Made by a program: the position numbers and the translations under genes | Shown: positions 42,627 to 51,401 of the stretch, piece after piece | Position numbering within the stretch: the stretch's first letter is position 1 | Layout of the letters: each line of letters starts with the position of its first letter | The notes under the pieces: model-generated | Seen by the model: the letters and a program-made list of their open reading frames with translations, nothing else | What the model was told of the DNA's origin: nothing | The model's database searches: none | Origin: Acidimicrobiaceae bacterium | Lineage (GTDB): Bacteria; Actinomycetota; Acidimicrobiia; Acidimicrobiales; Ilumatobacteraceae | Reading direction: 5' to 3' | DNA: 62,118 nucleotides | NCBI GenBank assembly: GCA_947505655.1 | Contig: CANNMD010000002.1 | Span: 1 to 62,118, forward strand

Positions 42627-43502
42627 TCAGGTGGTCTTGCGAGCCGATTCGTGCCAGTGGCCAACAACGCGCTTTGAGATCCATCCGAAGACCAGAAACA
42701 TAGCGATTCCGAGGCCAGCGGCCAAGATGAGACCGCCGTATGTCTGCGGGTAGATGCCCTTTTGGCGGTAGTTCTCCATCACGATGCCGATGCCTGGCTT
42801 GCTTCCCTTGCGGAAGAACTGCTCGCCAACAACGGCACCGATGACCGACAAACCAGCGGAGATTCGAAAGCCGGTGAAGATGGCGGGCATCGCCGACGGC
42901 AACTGCAGCTTGAACAGGCGAGTGCGCCGAGATGCACCGCGCAGCGTGAACAGATCGTGCTGGCCGACATCGGCAGATGTGAGACCGAAGAGCGTGTTGG
43001 TCACGATGGGGAAGATAGAAATCATCACGCAGACAAAGAGGCGTGAGCTGATGCCGCCGCCGAATACCGAGTTGATGACGGGAACGATGGACAGAATAGG
43101 GATTGCCTGCAGTGCAACGAGGTACGGATACGTAGAGCGCTCGACCCATTTCGCTTGAGCCATCATCACGGCCAGCGAGACGCCCACAACGATGGTGATG
43201 AGCAGACCGGTGAGAGCAACCAGCGTTGTCCAGCCGAGGCCAGTGAGCAACTTGCTCCGGGCGAGTGAATTCAAGAAGGCATCATTGATGACGGTCTCGG
43301 GCGCGGGCAACAAGAAGCCTGGCTTATCGAAGAAGCGCCGCATGCCGTCGGAATGCATGTAGTGCCACAGCGCTACGAAGATCACGAGCACGGCTGCGGG
43401 TCCGATGACGCGGCTCCATTCGAAGCCGCTGCGATCGGATGAAGCCGGAGCGCCTGGGTCGACGATTGGTTCGTCGGCGGCTACTGAAACGTTGAGGCTC
43501 AT
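42627..43502 (-). CDS. ABC transporter permease, SsuC/TauC/ThiX-like
   Basis: A 291-residue permease with about six helices after a charged N-terminus. The region VALQAIPILSIVPVINSVFG and the EAA loop LFTLRGASRRTRLFKLQLPSAMP are typical of the nitrate/sulfonate/thiamine-precursor importer class. Its start overlaps the ATPase stop as ATGA; an 83-bp gap with a good ribosome site separates it from the binding-protein gene. Confidence 0.92.
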   Translation of the reverse strand: MSLNVSVAADEPIVDPGAPASSDRSGFEWSRVIGPAAVLVIFVALWHYMHSDGMRRFFDKPGFLLPAPETVINDAFLNSLARSKLLTGLGWTTLVALTGLLITIVVGVSLAVMMAQAKWVERSTYPYLVALQAIPILSIVPVINSVFGGGISSRLFVCVMISIFPIVTNTLFGLTSADVGQHDLFTLRGASRRTRLFKLQLPSAMPAIFTGFRISAGLSVIGAVVGEQFFRKGSKPGIGIVMENYRQKGIYPQTYGGLILAAGLGIAMFLVFGWISKRVVGHWHESARKTT

Positions 43503-44314
43503 GCGTGGGCATCCCGAAGAGCGTGAGAGATCTCGCCTGACAGCGCTGCGAAGGCTGCGTCGAAGCGAATCTCAGGGGAGCGTGGATAGTCGAATGGCAC
43601 TGGGAAGTCGGCGATGATTCGGCCCGGGCGGGCGCTCATCACGACGACGCGCGTCGACAAAAACACGGCCTCGCTGATGGAGTGAGTAATGAACAAGCCA
43701 GCGAATCCCTTGCGCTGGAACAACGAGATGACCTCGTCGTTCAGTCGTTCGCGGGTGATCTCGTCGACTGCGCCAAATGGTTCGTCGAACAAAAAGACCT
43801 TGGGCTCGAGCACGAGCGAGCGAGCGAGTGAAGCGCGCATCTTCATGCCGCCCGACAACTGCTTGGGGTACTTGTTTTCGAAACCTTTGAGGCCGACGAG
43901 TTCGATCGCTTCGAGTGCTCGCGACTGGCGCTCAGCTTTGCCGATGCCTTCAAGCTCGGCCATCAACTCGACGTTGCGCTGCACGTTGCGCCACTGCAGC
44001 AGGGTGGGATCTTGGAACACGTAGCCGAGGTGCGCGCGATCGACGGTGACTGTGCCGGTCGTTGCCTTGTTGAGGCCCGACGCGATGCGTAACAGGGTGC
44101 TCTTGCCGCAGCCTGATGGGCCAACGACCGTGACGAACTCGCCTGGGCGAACGTCGAACGAGGTTTCGCCAAGCGCGTGAGTTCCGTCGGGGAACACCAT
44201 CGATACCCCGGAGAAACTCAGCGCCGGAGCGGGGGCTGAATTTGTCATCGGAGCGACCTTAGTGGATGAGGTGAATGCGTCGTCATTCCGGCTGGCATAT
44301 TCGTGAATCGTCAT
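43499..44314 (-). CDS. ABC transporter ATP-binding protein, SsuB/TauB-like
   Basis: A 271-residue ATPase. Walker A VGPSGCGKSTLLR, signature KQLSGGMKMRASLAR, Walker B VFLFDEPFGAVDE and switch His FITHSISEAVFL. The start ATG overlaps the SDR stop by one base (TAATG), so it is translated with the SDR; an internal ATG at 44248 is an alternative start. Energises the importer with the SsuC-like permease. Confidence 0.93.
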   Translation of the reverse strand: MTIHEYASRNDDAFTSSTKVAPMTNSAPAPALSFSGVSMVFPDGTHALGETSFDVRPGEFVTVVGPSGCGKSTLLRIASGLNKATTGTVTVDRAHLGYVFQDPTLLQWRNVQRNVELMAELEGIGKAERQSRALEAIELVGLKGFENKYPKQLSGGMKMRASLARSLVLEPKVFLFDEPFGAVDEITRERLNDEVISLFQRKGFAGLFITHSISEAVFLSTRVVVMSARPGRIIADFPVPFDYPRSPEIRFDAAFAALSGEISHALRDAHA

Positions 44315-45081
44315 TAGTGCATCACCATGCCGCCGGACACGTTCATTGCCTGACCCGTGCAGTAGTCGGCTTCGGCTGAGGCCAAAAAGAGCGCCATATT
44401 CGCCACGTCGGTAGTGGTGGCCAGGCGCGCCAGCGGAGACTTTGCCGTCCACGCCTCGACCATCTCGGGCGTGCGGGTAGCGGTTCCCATCTCGGTGAGT
44501 ACATAGCCAGGGCAAATGCAGTTGACCCGAATGTTGTGGGCGCCGAGCTCCATCGCCGCAACGCGTGTGAGCGAGATAACGGCCGCCTTCGAGGCTGCGT
44601 AATGCGCTTGATTCGGCGAGCCCAGCTTGCCGCCCATGCTCGCCATGTTGATAATGCTTCCGCTCCCTTGAGCGACCATTGCTCGACCGGCGACCTGGGT
44701 GGTCACAAACATTGCCCGAGTATTCACTGCGAACGTGGTGTCCCAGTTCTCGATGGTGAGATCGAGCAACGGGGCCATCTTCAAAATGCCTGCGTTGTTC
44801 ACGAGAATGTCGATGCCTCCGAGCGTTGCAATAGCTTGCTCAAGAGCCGTCGACGTTGATGTTGCATCAGCGAGATCTACCTTCGCCGCGTGCCCACCGA
44901 TCGATCGAGCAACCTGGGTGGCGAGGCCGATGTCGATGTCGAGCACGAACACCTGGGCGCCTTCTCGGGCGTACGTGCGGGCGATCTCGGCTCCAATGCC
45001 ACGTGCTGCTCCGGTGATAACAGCGCGCTGCCCTGCGAGGCGTCCCGTTACAGGAAGGGCGGAGTCGTCGCTGGGGATCAT
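44314..45081 (-). CDS. Classical SDR-family oxidoreductase
   Basis: A 255-residue short-chain dehydrogenase. Cofactor motif TGAARGIGAEIA, VLDIDIG after beta-2 suggests NAD(H) preference through the Asp, NNAGIL, Ser in NMASMGGK and Tyr-x3-Lys in HYAASKAAV. First gene of the importer operon, which hints that it acts on the imported compound or its product. Preceded by a TAGTCT -10-like hexamer on the minus strand. Confidence 0.92.
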   Translation of the reverse strand: MIPSDDSALPVTGRLAGQRAVITGAARGIGAEIARTYAREGAQVFVLDIDIGLATQVARSIGGHAAKVDLADATSTSTALEQAIATLGGIDILVNNAGILKMAPLLDLTIENWDTTFAVNTRAMFVTTQVAGRAMVAQGSGSIINMASMGGKLGSPNQAHYAASKAAVISLTRVAAMELGAHNIRVNCICPGYVLTEMGTATRTPEMVEAWTAKSPLARLATTTDVANMALFLASAEADYCTGQAMNVSGGMVMH

Positions 45082-45090
45082 GCGAGCTTC

Positions 45091-45096
45091 AGACTA
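45091..45096 (-). promoter_or_regulatory. Candidate -10 element TAGTCT for SDR-importer operon
   Basis: On the minus strand TAGTCT ends 9 nt before the SDR ATG. A perfect 10-bp palindrome (CTGTTAACAG, 45128-45137) lies about 32 bp further upstream and could be an operator. Confidence 0.42.
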
Positions 45097-45161
45097 GGTG
45101 ACCCGTCGTTTCAGGGGTATCCCTCATCTGTTAACAGTTCATTTCGTAGAGCGGCGAGCAA

Positions 45162-46358
45162 TCAGCGCCAGTGCCTTGGGGAAACAACCACGCCGCGGTG
45201 CAACACGATGCGTTCCGGCGGACCAAATGCAAGTGCCTCGCGCACGGACTCGACCTTGATCGCAACGAGGTCAGCGATGTTGCCGGACTCGACCAAAACC
45301 GGCGGGAGCCCGAGTGCCTGGCGCGCATTTGCGCTCACGACGTCGAGGCCTTGCTGAGGCAGCAGATGGGCGAGCATCACCATCAACGATGCGGTCTCGA
45401 GTGGATCGCCCCGACCCATTGGGTTAAACGGGTCTTGCAGGTTGTCGGCGCCAGCGCACACGTTGACGTTACGGGCCCTGAGAGCCTTGACCGCAGTGAT
45501 TGCGCGCGGCATGGACTGCTGGTGTTCGCGCCCCTGCAGGAACAAGTTGGTGTGTGGCAGTGCCACCACGCTGATGTTGGCTGCTGCGACCAACTCGGCA
45601 ATCTCATCTTGTCGGCGCAAACTCTGCGAGCCGAGGCTGACGCAGTGGCTGGCGGTAACGCCGTAAGCGAAGCCTGACGCCGACACGCGCCGAGCGAGGT
45701 CTTCGAGACCATTCTTCAGTGGGTCGAGATTTTCATCGGTGTGCAGATCGACGCCGCGCTGGTACTCGGAAGCGATCTCAAGAAGCGTTTCGTTTGCTCC
45801 GTCTGGATTTTCGTCGAGGTGCGGACAGCCACCAACAAGGTCGGCGCCCATCTGCAACGCTTCGCGTAGGAGCGCTCGCGAGTCGGCTCCGGCAGCGCCG
45901 GTGACTGGCCAACTCACGAGTGACACGATCTGAATGTCGCAAATGTTGGCCGTGCGGCGGCGTACTTCGGCGAGAGCTTCAACCGACATGAGGCCGTTTT
46001 CGGTTGTTGTATCGGCGTGGGTGCGTATCGCGCTCGCGCCATTGCGAACCATCAAGCGAACTGCTCGCTCGGCGCGTTCCACCGTGTCTGCGTACGTAAT
46101 GAGATGGCGATTCTGCTGCATCGCAACAATTGCACCCATCAGGTCGCCAGCGTCGTTCGTGAAACGCTCCGACAAGAACGCCTTGTCGAGGTGGGCGTGT
46201 GGCTCTACAAACGCCGGCAACAACAAGTGCCCCGACAGATCGATCACGTGCTCGTCGGGCTGTGCCGTCAGGGACGCAGCGAGCTCGTCGATGGTGTCGA
46301 GGCAGATACGAATATCGACGACGCGTCCGTCGGCAAGCGTGGCCGAACGAAGCAACAC
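45162..46358 (-). CDS. Amidohydrolase, cytosine-deaminase (CodA)-like
   Basis: A 398-residue amidohydrolase-superfamily enzyme. Metal and catalytic blocks match the CodA branch: EPHAHLDKAFLS (H54, H56), DLHTDENLDPL, ASHCVSLG and GADNLQDPFNPMGRGDPLE, which retains the catalytic Asp of the GxD-x3-DP motif. Expected to deaminate or hydrolyse an amino- or amide-bearing N-heterocycle; cytosine itself is only one of many substrates in this branch. GTG 46358 begins 3 bp after the stop of the LLM monooxygenase, so it is in the same operon. Confidence 0.88.
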   Translation of the reverse strand: MLLRSATLADGRVVDIRICLDTIDELAASLTAQPDEHVIDLSGHLLLPAFVEPHAHLDKAFLSERFTNDAGDLMGAIVAMQQNRHLITYADTVERAERAVRLMVRNGASAIRTHADTTTENGLMSVEALAEVRRRTANICDIQIVSLVSWPVTGAAGADSRALLREALQMGADLVGGCPHLDENPDGANETLLEIASEYQRGVDLHTDENLDPLKNGLEDLARRVSASGFAYGVTASHCVSLGSQSLRRQDEIAELVAAANISVVALPHTNLFLQGREHQQSMPRAITAVKALRARNVNVCAGADNLQDPFNPMGRGDPLETASLMVMLAHLLPQQGLDVVSANARQALGLPPVLVESGNIADLVAIKVESVREALAFGPPERIVLHRGVVVSPRHWR

Positions 46359-46360
46359 GG

Positions 46361-47551
46361 TTAGACCAACGGCGTTCCGGTGATGGGCCGACGCTCGATT
46401 GGTTCACCGAGTCGTGGGAACACTTCTTCGGCAATGAGGTGCATCTGCTCGTTCATCTCGTCGCGGGTGAGGCCGGGGTAATCGAGGAAGAAGCAGATGT
46501 GCTTCAGATCGAGCAGGTCTCGCCAATAACCAATGGCATCGACCGCATCGTCGATGGATCCGACGATCTGAATCTTTTGTTCATTGCTTTCCTCAACCGT
46601 TGGGCAGTGGTCGAACGCCACCTTCGAGCCATCGGGATTGCGGTAGCTGCTGAAGCGGCCATATGGCGCGAGGAACTTGTTGAACTCGTCCTGCCCTGGA
46701 CGGCCCTTGACCATCGCCTGCTCGCGGGTCTTGGCCACATGCAGGTTGAGTACGAGACACCGGTCGTCGCCCGCAGCAACGAGCTGACCCATCTCAGCGC
46801 GAATCTCGGCGTAGCGATCCCATTTCTGCTTTTGGCTCTCTGCGTTCTGCAACCAGTACACGGCCTTGTGGCCGGCGCGGGGCACATATTCGATGGTCTC
46901 GGGCGACGTGACCGGCTGATAGATGTCGACCGTGCGAAGCGGCCTAGGAATCAAGGTGAGGTGATCCACATAGCTGCCACGGTCAGGCACGTCGTCGGGT
47001 GGCAGCACGAACTGTTTGCCACGGTACGAGAACGTTTCGTTGTACCAAGCCAGCTTGATGATCTCCATCGACTCTTCGAAAACTGCGCGGTTGATGCGGT
47101 CGTGCTCGCCGCTCATTGCGTTGTCACCGCTAGCGACGACAGTGCCGAGCGCCCATGCTTCGCGAGGCACTGTGCCGCGGCCAACGCCGAACTCCATGCG
47201 GCCACCGGTGATGATGTCGGCAAGCGCAAAGTCTTCGGCGAGCCGGAGCGGATGCCACTGCGGCACCACGTTGAACATCTGGCCGAGGCGCAGGTCTTTG
47301 GTGAGCTGAGCCAGATGCATACCGAACAAAATGAGGTTCGGCAACACCTCGTAGCCCTCGTGCTGGAAATGGTGCTCAGTGAGCCACATCGTGTCGAAGC
47401 CCAACGAGTCGGCGGTGCGGCTCCAGTGGACCAAGTTCTTGTAGCACTCGATGACGGCATCGTTGCCGTAGCGGCGGGCCGTGGCTGCGATTGCGGGGTC
47501 GCCCGCGTCGGGCATCGGAACAGTGCAAAAGAAGTTTGTATCAACACGCAT
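46361..47551 (-). CDS. LLM-class flavin-dependent monooxygenase
   Basis: A 396-residue bacterial luciferase-like protein. The TIM-barrel starts with the SLGFDTMWLTEHHF segment, then the FMN-binding region with MFNVVPQWHPLRLAEDFALAD and GRMEFGVGRGTVPREA. The family includes RutA, nitrilotriacetate and alkane monooxygenases, which use reduced flavin from a separate reductase; none is adjacent. Next to a cytosine-deaminase-like enzyme it suggests oxidative breakdown of an N-heterocycle. Preceded by TACGCT (47558-47563, minus strand) 6 nt from the ATG. Confidence 0.9.
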   Translation of the reverse strand: MRVDTNFFCTVPMPDAGDPAIAATARRYGNDAVIECYKNLVHWSRTADSLGFDTMWLTEHHFQHEGYEVLPNLILFGMHLAQLTKDLRLGQMFNVVPQWHPLRLAEDFALADIITGGRMEFGVGRGTVPREAWALGTVVASGDNAMSGEHDRINRAVFEESMEIIKLAWYNETFSYRGKQFVLPPDDVPDRGSYVDHLTLIPRPLRTVDIYQPVTSPETIEYVPRAGHKAVYWLQNAESQKQKWDRYAEIRAEMGQLVAAGDDRCLVLNLHVAKTREQAMVKGRPGQDEFNKFLAPYGRFSSYRNPDGSKVAFDHCPTVEESNEQKIQIVGSIDDAVDAIGYWRDLLDLKHICFFLDYPGLTRDEMNEQMHLIAEEVFPRLGEPIERRPITGTPLV

Positions 47552-47554
47552 GGG

Positions 47555-47575
47555 GGCAGCGTAGTTCGCGCTGCC
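47555..47575. promoter_or_regulatory. 7-bp inverted repeat over the LLM monooxygenase promoter
   Basis: GGCAGCG and CGCTGCC separated by 7 bp overlap the TACGCT -10-like hexamer (47558-47563, minus strand), 4 bp upstream of the LLM start. Could be an operator or chance. Confidence 0.3.
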
Positions 47576-47611
47576 GAGATGGGTGTACTGAACTGTGTGA
47601 CGCTTACTTTG

Positions 47612-49183
47612 CTAGGCGCCGGCTACTGATCCGATGCGGCAACGAGGGTCGGCAGCTCCGCACAGCATCCCGTTTGACTCGACCACGATGGCGTGGGCAT
47701 GTCCGAAGGCACTGTCGTATGGGGCGATCACGCGCACGGCATGGCCTCTGGCCTCGAGCCCCTCGCGCCATTCAGTTGGGGCGTGGCCCTCGACGAGTAC
47801 GTGCGGGCCCTGCGGCGCGGTCCATGTGTCGAAGCCCGTGACTGGACCGTTGAGCACCCAACGTGCGGCGTTCACAGCGGCCGCTGGACTCTGGGCATGG
47901 TGAAAGATGCGCGCTGCTAACTGCAACAAAATCTGCGGCTGCCCGTCGCCGCCCATTGTTCCGAATACGGCAACGAGCGATCCGTCGGCGTTGGTGGCCA
48001 TTGCTGGCGACAGCGTGTGGGGCGGACGCCTGCCCGGTGCCAACTCAGCTGGATGGCCTTCCTCAAGCGAGAAGCCGAGTCCGCGGTTATGCAGGTTGAT
48101 CCCGGTGCTTGGCTCAACAAGCCATGAACCGAAGTTCGATGCGTTCGATTGGATGAGCGATACACCCATTCGTTGATCGTCGACAACGCACAAGTAGGTG
48201 GTGTCACCATCAAACGCGGGCGCCGTGCGACGCGCTGCGATGTCTCGATCGATACTGGGCAAGCGCAGGGCGCAAGCGTCGAGTAGGGCATTGCCGTCGG
48301 CGCCGTCGTGCAGAACCGACGGCCGATCGAAGGCAGCGGCCTTGGCAGCCTCAATCAGCAAGTGAGCCCAATGCTCGGACTGAGAGTCGCCGGGCAAATC
48401 GAGTTGTTCAGCAAGGCCTGCGGCGGCCAGCAGCAAGTAGCCCTGCGAGTTCGGCGGCATCGTGTGCAGGGTCTTACCGAAGGCGTCGCGGCTCAACGGC
48501 GTGACCCATGTACTCCCCGGAGTCGACAGGTCGGATTCGCTGTAGAGGCCATCGCCGACGCGACGCAAGCCATCTCCAAACTCGCCGAGGTAAAACCCGT
48601 CGCGACCATGCTCAGCGATTGAGCGCAGAGCACGCGCTGCGCCGGGTCGTCGGACACGGCTACCGGGACGATTCGCTTGCTTGACGATCTCGTCGAGTTG
48701 CTCGCGTGCTGCTCCATCGAGCACGGCGAGAACACCGACCAAGAGTGGCGACGCCGGAAACCCATCGTCGGCCAAGCGAATTGCGGGAGCAAGCACCTGA
48801 GCAAGCGACAGGCGTCCGAAGCGTTCACTGAGCGCGCTCCATCCATCAACACATCCCGGCACCGTGACGGTGCGGATGTCGTGGCGAAACGGCATCTGTT
48901 CGTGGCCCTGGGCACGCAGCTCGGCAGCGCTTGATCCGGCGCCGGCGCGTCCGGTGGCGTTGAGCGCGTGAACGCCGATGCCGTCATGAATCAGGGCATA
49001 CAGGTCGCCCCCCATTCCGCACAGATGCGGCGAGGTCACGGCGATCGCTGCGTTACACGCAATGGCTGCATCGACAGCGTTGCCGCCCTGCGCCAAGATC
49101 GCCATACCCGCCTGAGTGGCAAGGCCATCAGCGGATGCAACCATCGAACCGGCCGCTCGAGTTGAGCTAAACGGAGCGCTCAC
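47612..49183 (-). CDS. Gamma-glutamyltransferase family protein
   Basis: About 523 residues of the Ntn-hydrolase GGT family. The self-cleavage and catalytic Thr is in FDGDTTYLCVVD, followed by QSNASNFGSWLVEPSTG. The N-terminal GNAVDAAIACNAAIAVTSPH and GGDLYALIHDG are conserved. No signal peptide is seen, so it may act in the cytoplasm, unlike classical periplasmic GGT. Start chosen at GTG 49183, overlapping the GDPD stop as GTGA; GTG 49189 is also possible. It might hydrolyse gamma-glutamyl-amide intermediates in amine catabolism. Confidence 0.88.
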   Translation of the reverse strand: MSAPFSSTRAAGSMVASADGLATQAGMAILAQGGNAVDAAIACNAAIAVTSPHLCGMGGDLYALIHDGIGVHALNATGRAGAGSSAAELRAQGHEQMPFRHDIRTVTVPGCVDGWSALSERFGRLSLAQVLAPAIRLADDGFPASPLLVGVLAVLDGAAREQLDEIVKQANRPGSRVRRPGAARALRSIAEHGRDGFYLGEFGDGLRRVGDGLYSESDLSTPGSTWVTPLSRDAFGKTLHTMPPNSQGYLLLAAAGLAEQLDLPGDSQSEHWAHLLIEAAKAAAFDRPSVLHDGADGNALLDACALRLPSIDRDIAARRTAPAFDGDTTYLCVVDDQRMGVSLIQSNASNFGSWLVEPSTGINLHNRGLGFSLEEGHPAELAPGRRPPHTLSPAMATNADGSLVAVFGTMGGDGQPQILLQLAARIFHHAQSPAAAVNAARWVLNGPVTGFDTWTAPQGPHVLVEGHAPTEWREGLEARGHAVRVIAPYDSAFGHAHAIVVESNGMLCGAADPRCRIGSVAGA

Positions 49184-49929
49184 GACCACGTTCCGCGAGC
49201 GATCAGGACGTCGCGCAGGACCGTTGGCTTGTCGGTCATGATGCCGTGCACACCGAGATCAAGCAGTCGGTTCATCTCGTCGGCGTCGTCGATTGTCCAG
49301 GCGTGAACCTGTAGGCCGAGGCGATTCGCGCGCTTCATGAATCGATCGCTGATGACCGTGAGCGGACCTTGGCGAACTGGCACCTGCGCGGTAAGCGCTG
49401 CCGTGTTACGCATGCGACCGTAGAGCAGCGACGCCACGCCGCGAGGCCCGAGTGCCGAGCACAGGCCGGGACCGAGCAGTGCGCGCAGCTTGCGCATGCG
49501 ACGATCGCTAAATGCGCCGACACAGACCCGATCGAGTGCGTGAGATGTCTGTAGGGCGGCGACCAACGCGTCGACGGCTGCGTCGGTCTTGCAGTCGATG
49601 TTCACCCGCACATCGGGCCAAGCGCTCATGAGTTCGTCAAACGCCGGGATGGGCGCTGCGCCATCGACGCGCGCCTCGCTGACCTCTTGCCACGTCATTT
49701 CGCCAATGCGCTTATCGATGCCGCACGTTCGCTTGAGATTGAAATCATGGAAGGCCACGAGCACGCCATCGGATGTGACCTGAACGTCGGTCTCGATGTA
49801 GCGGTAGCCGAGATTGATTGCGTATTCGAACGCAGGCATTGTGTTTTCTGGAGCGTCGCTGGCTCCACCTCGGTGGGCGAAGGCGAGCGGATGCGTACTG
49901 TCGAGAAATGGGTGCGTCGAGGAAGCCAC
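49180..49929 (-). CDS. Glycerophosphodiester phosphodiesterase (GDPD, UgpQ-like)
   Basis: A 249-residue TIM-barrel hydrolase. Active-site residues are visible: FAHRGG (H19, R20), PENT (E28), YIETDVQ (E46, D48) and the general-acid FHD (H61). It has no signal peptide, so it is likely cytoplasmic, hydrolysing deacylated phospholipid products to glycerol-3-phosphate. Starts with GTG, divergent from the aldehyde dehydrogenase 37 bp away. Confidence 0.9.
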   Translation of the reverse strand: MASSTHPFLDSTHPLAFAHRGGASDAPENTMPAFEYAINLGYRYIETDVQVTSDGVLVAFHDFNLKRTCGIDKRIGEMTWQEVSEARVDGAAPIPAFDELMSAWPDVRVNIDCKTDAAVDALVAALQTSHALDRVCVGAFSDRRMRKLRALLGPGLCSALGPRGVASLLYGRMRNTAALTAQVPVRQGPLTVISDRFMKRANRLGLQVHAWTIDDADEMNRLLDLGVHGIMTDKPTVLRDVLIARGTWS

Positions 49930-49954
49930 GTATCTGAGTATTACGCACGGCCAC

Positions 49955-49960
49955 TATGGT
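49955..49960 (+). promoter_or_regulatory. Candidate -10 element TATGGT (leaderless)
   Basis: TATGGT ends 6 nt before the aldehyde dehydrogenase ATG in the short divergent gap with the GDPD gene. Confidence 0.42.
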
Positions 49961-49966
49961 CGAGGC

Positions 49967-51394
49967 ATGTCAGACGTACGCTCTATCCCGCTCGCCGGCG
50001 AACGATTCACCTCTACGCAGTTCCTAGAGGTGCGCTCGCCATACGACAATTCGCTCATCGGCAAGATTCCAGCGTGCACGTCTGCCGACGTCGACCGCGC
50101 CGTCGCCGTTGCTCGGGCCGCGCTGCAGGCTGGACCAATGCCTCTGTGGCGACGGGCCCAGATTCTTGACATCGCAGCAGTTCGCCTCACCGAACGCCGT
50201 GAGGAGTTTGCGCAGATCATCAGCCGTGAGTCGGCCAAGCCAATCAAGACGGCGCGCGTAGAGGCCGAGCGCGCTGCAGGCACGTTCTCGTTCGCTGCGG
50301 CCGAGGCTCGCAAGCTCGCTGGTGAGATGATTCCACTCGACGCATTGCAATCTGGTGAGGGCAAGTTTGGCTTCACGTTGCGGGTGCCCATCGGCGTGGT
50401 GGGGGCGATCGCCCCGTTCAACTTTCCACTCAACCTCGTTGTACATAAAGTCGCCCCTGCGATTGCCGCAGGCTGCCCAGTAGTGCTCAAGCCTGCCTCG
50501 CAGACACCGTTCAGTTCGATTGTGCTCGCCGAGATGTTGATTGATGAGTGCGGGCTTCCCGCCGACTATCTGCAGGTGGTTACAGGCGGCGGCTCTACGG
50601 TTGGCAATGCACTGGTCGACCATCCAGATATTGCGCTCATTACCTTCACCGGGTCACCCGATGTTGGTTGGGGCATTCGCAGCCGAGCGCCGCGTAAGCG
50701 TGTCGGTCTCGAGCTCGGCAACAACGCCCCGGTCATCATCGAGGCCGACGGCAACTGGCTGCAGGCGGCCGACAAGATCCGCATGGCTGGTTTCAGTCAC
50801 GCAGGCCAAAGCTGCATCAGCACTCAGCGCATCTTTGTGCACTCATCGATCGCTGCACAGTTCACTGATGCGCTCGCTGAGCGCGTTGCAACTCTTGTCG
50901 TTGGCGACCCGGCCGACGAAGCCACTGATGTATCGGCGTTGATCTCAACCAGCGAACGAGATCGCGTGAAGAGTTGGATCGACGAAGCAGTGACGCAGGG
51001 AGCACAGCTCGTGAGTGGCGGAGTCATAGGCGACGACGGCGTGTTGCGGCCAACCATTCTTGCCAACGTGTCCCACGACATGAAGGTGTGCGCTGGAGAG
51101 GTGTTCGGCCCTGTTGTTGCGATCGCGGCATACGACGATCTCGACGAAGCGCTGCGCCTTGCCAACGACTCAGCGTTTGGTTTGCAGGCGGCCATATTCA
51201 CCAGCGACATCGGCAAGGGACTCAAGGCGATCCGTACCCTCGATTTCGGTGGTGTGCTCGTGAACGAGGTGCCTACATGGCGGGCCGATCAGCAGCCGTA
51301 TGGTGGATTGCGAGACAGTGGCAACACGCGTGAAGGCCCAGCCTTTAGTGTGAAGGAGATGACCGAAATCCGCATGGTGGTCATCAGCGAATAA
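49967..51394 (+). CDS. NAD(P)-dependent aldehyde dehydrogenase
   Basis: A 475-residue ALDH-superfamily enzyme. The oxyanion and cofactor regions are GVVGAIAPFNFPLNLVVHK and TGSPDVGWGI, the general-base Glu is in VGLELGNNAPVI, the catalytic Cys in AGQSCISTQRIF, and EVFGPVVAIAAY closes the domain. It resembles lactaldehyde/succinate-semialdehyde-type dehydrogenases. An in-frame extension upstream of 49967 overlaps the divergent GDPD gene and is rejected. Confidence 0.93.
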   Translation: MSDVRSIPLAGERFTSTQFLEVRSPYDNSLIGKIPACTSADVDRAVAVARAALQAGPMPLWRRAQILDIAAVRLTERREEFAQIISRESAKPIKTARVEAERAAGTFSFAAAEARKLAGEMIPLDALQSGEGKFGFTLRVPIGVVGAIAPFNFPLNLVVHKVAPAIAAGCPVVLKPASQTPFSSIVLAEMLIDECGLPADYLQVVTGGGSTVGNALVDHPDIALITFTGSPDVGWGIRSRAPRKRVGLELGNNAPVIIEADGNWLQAADKIRMAGFSHAGQSCISTQRIFVHSSIAAQFTDALAERVATLVVGDPADEATDVSALISTSERDRVKSWIDEAVTQGAQLVSGGVIGDDGVLRPTILANVSHDMKVCAGEVFGPVVAIAAYDDLDEALRLANDSAFGLQAAIFTSDIGKGLKAIRTLDFGGVLVNEVPTWRADQQPYGGLRDSGNTREGPAFSVKEMTEIRMVVISE

Positions 51395-51401
51395 TCAGCG
51401 G

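Noticed and set aside
41332-43149. Extension of the NMT1-like binding protein to 605 residues
   Set aside because: The additional N-terminal part is an alternative frame of the permease; a good ribosome site and lipoprotein signal begin at 42543.
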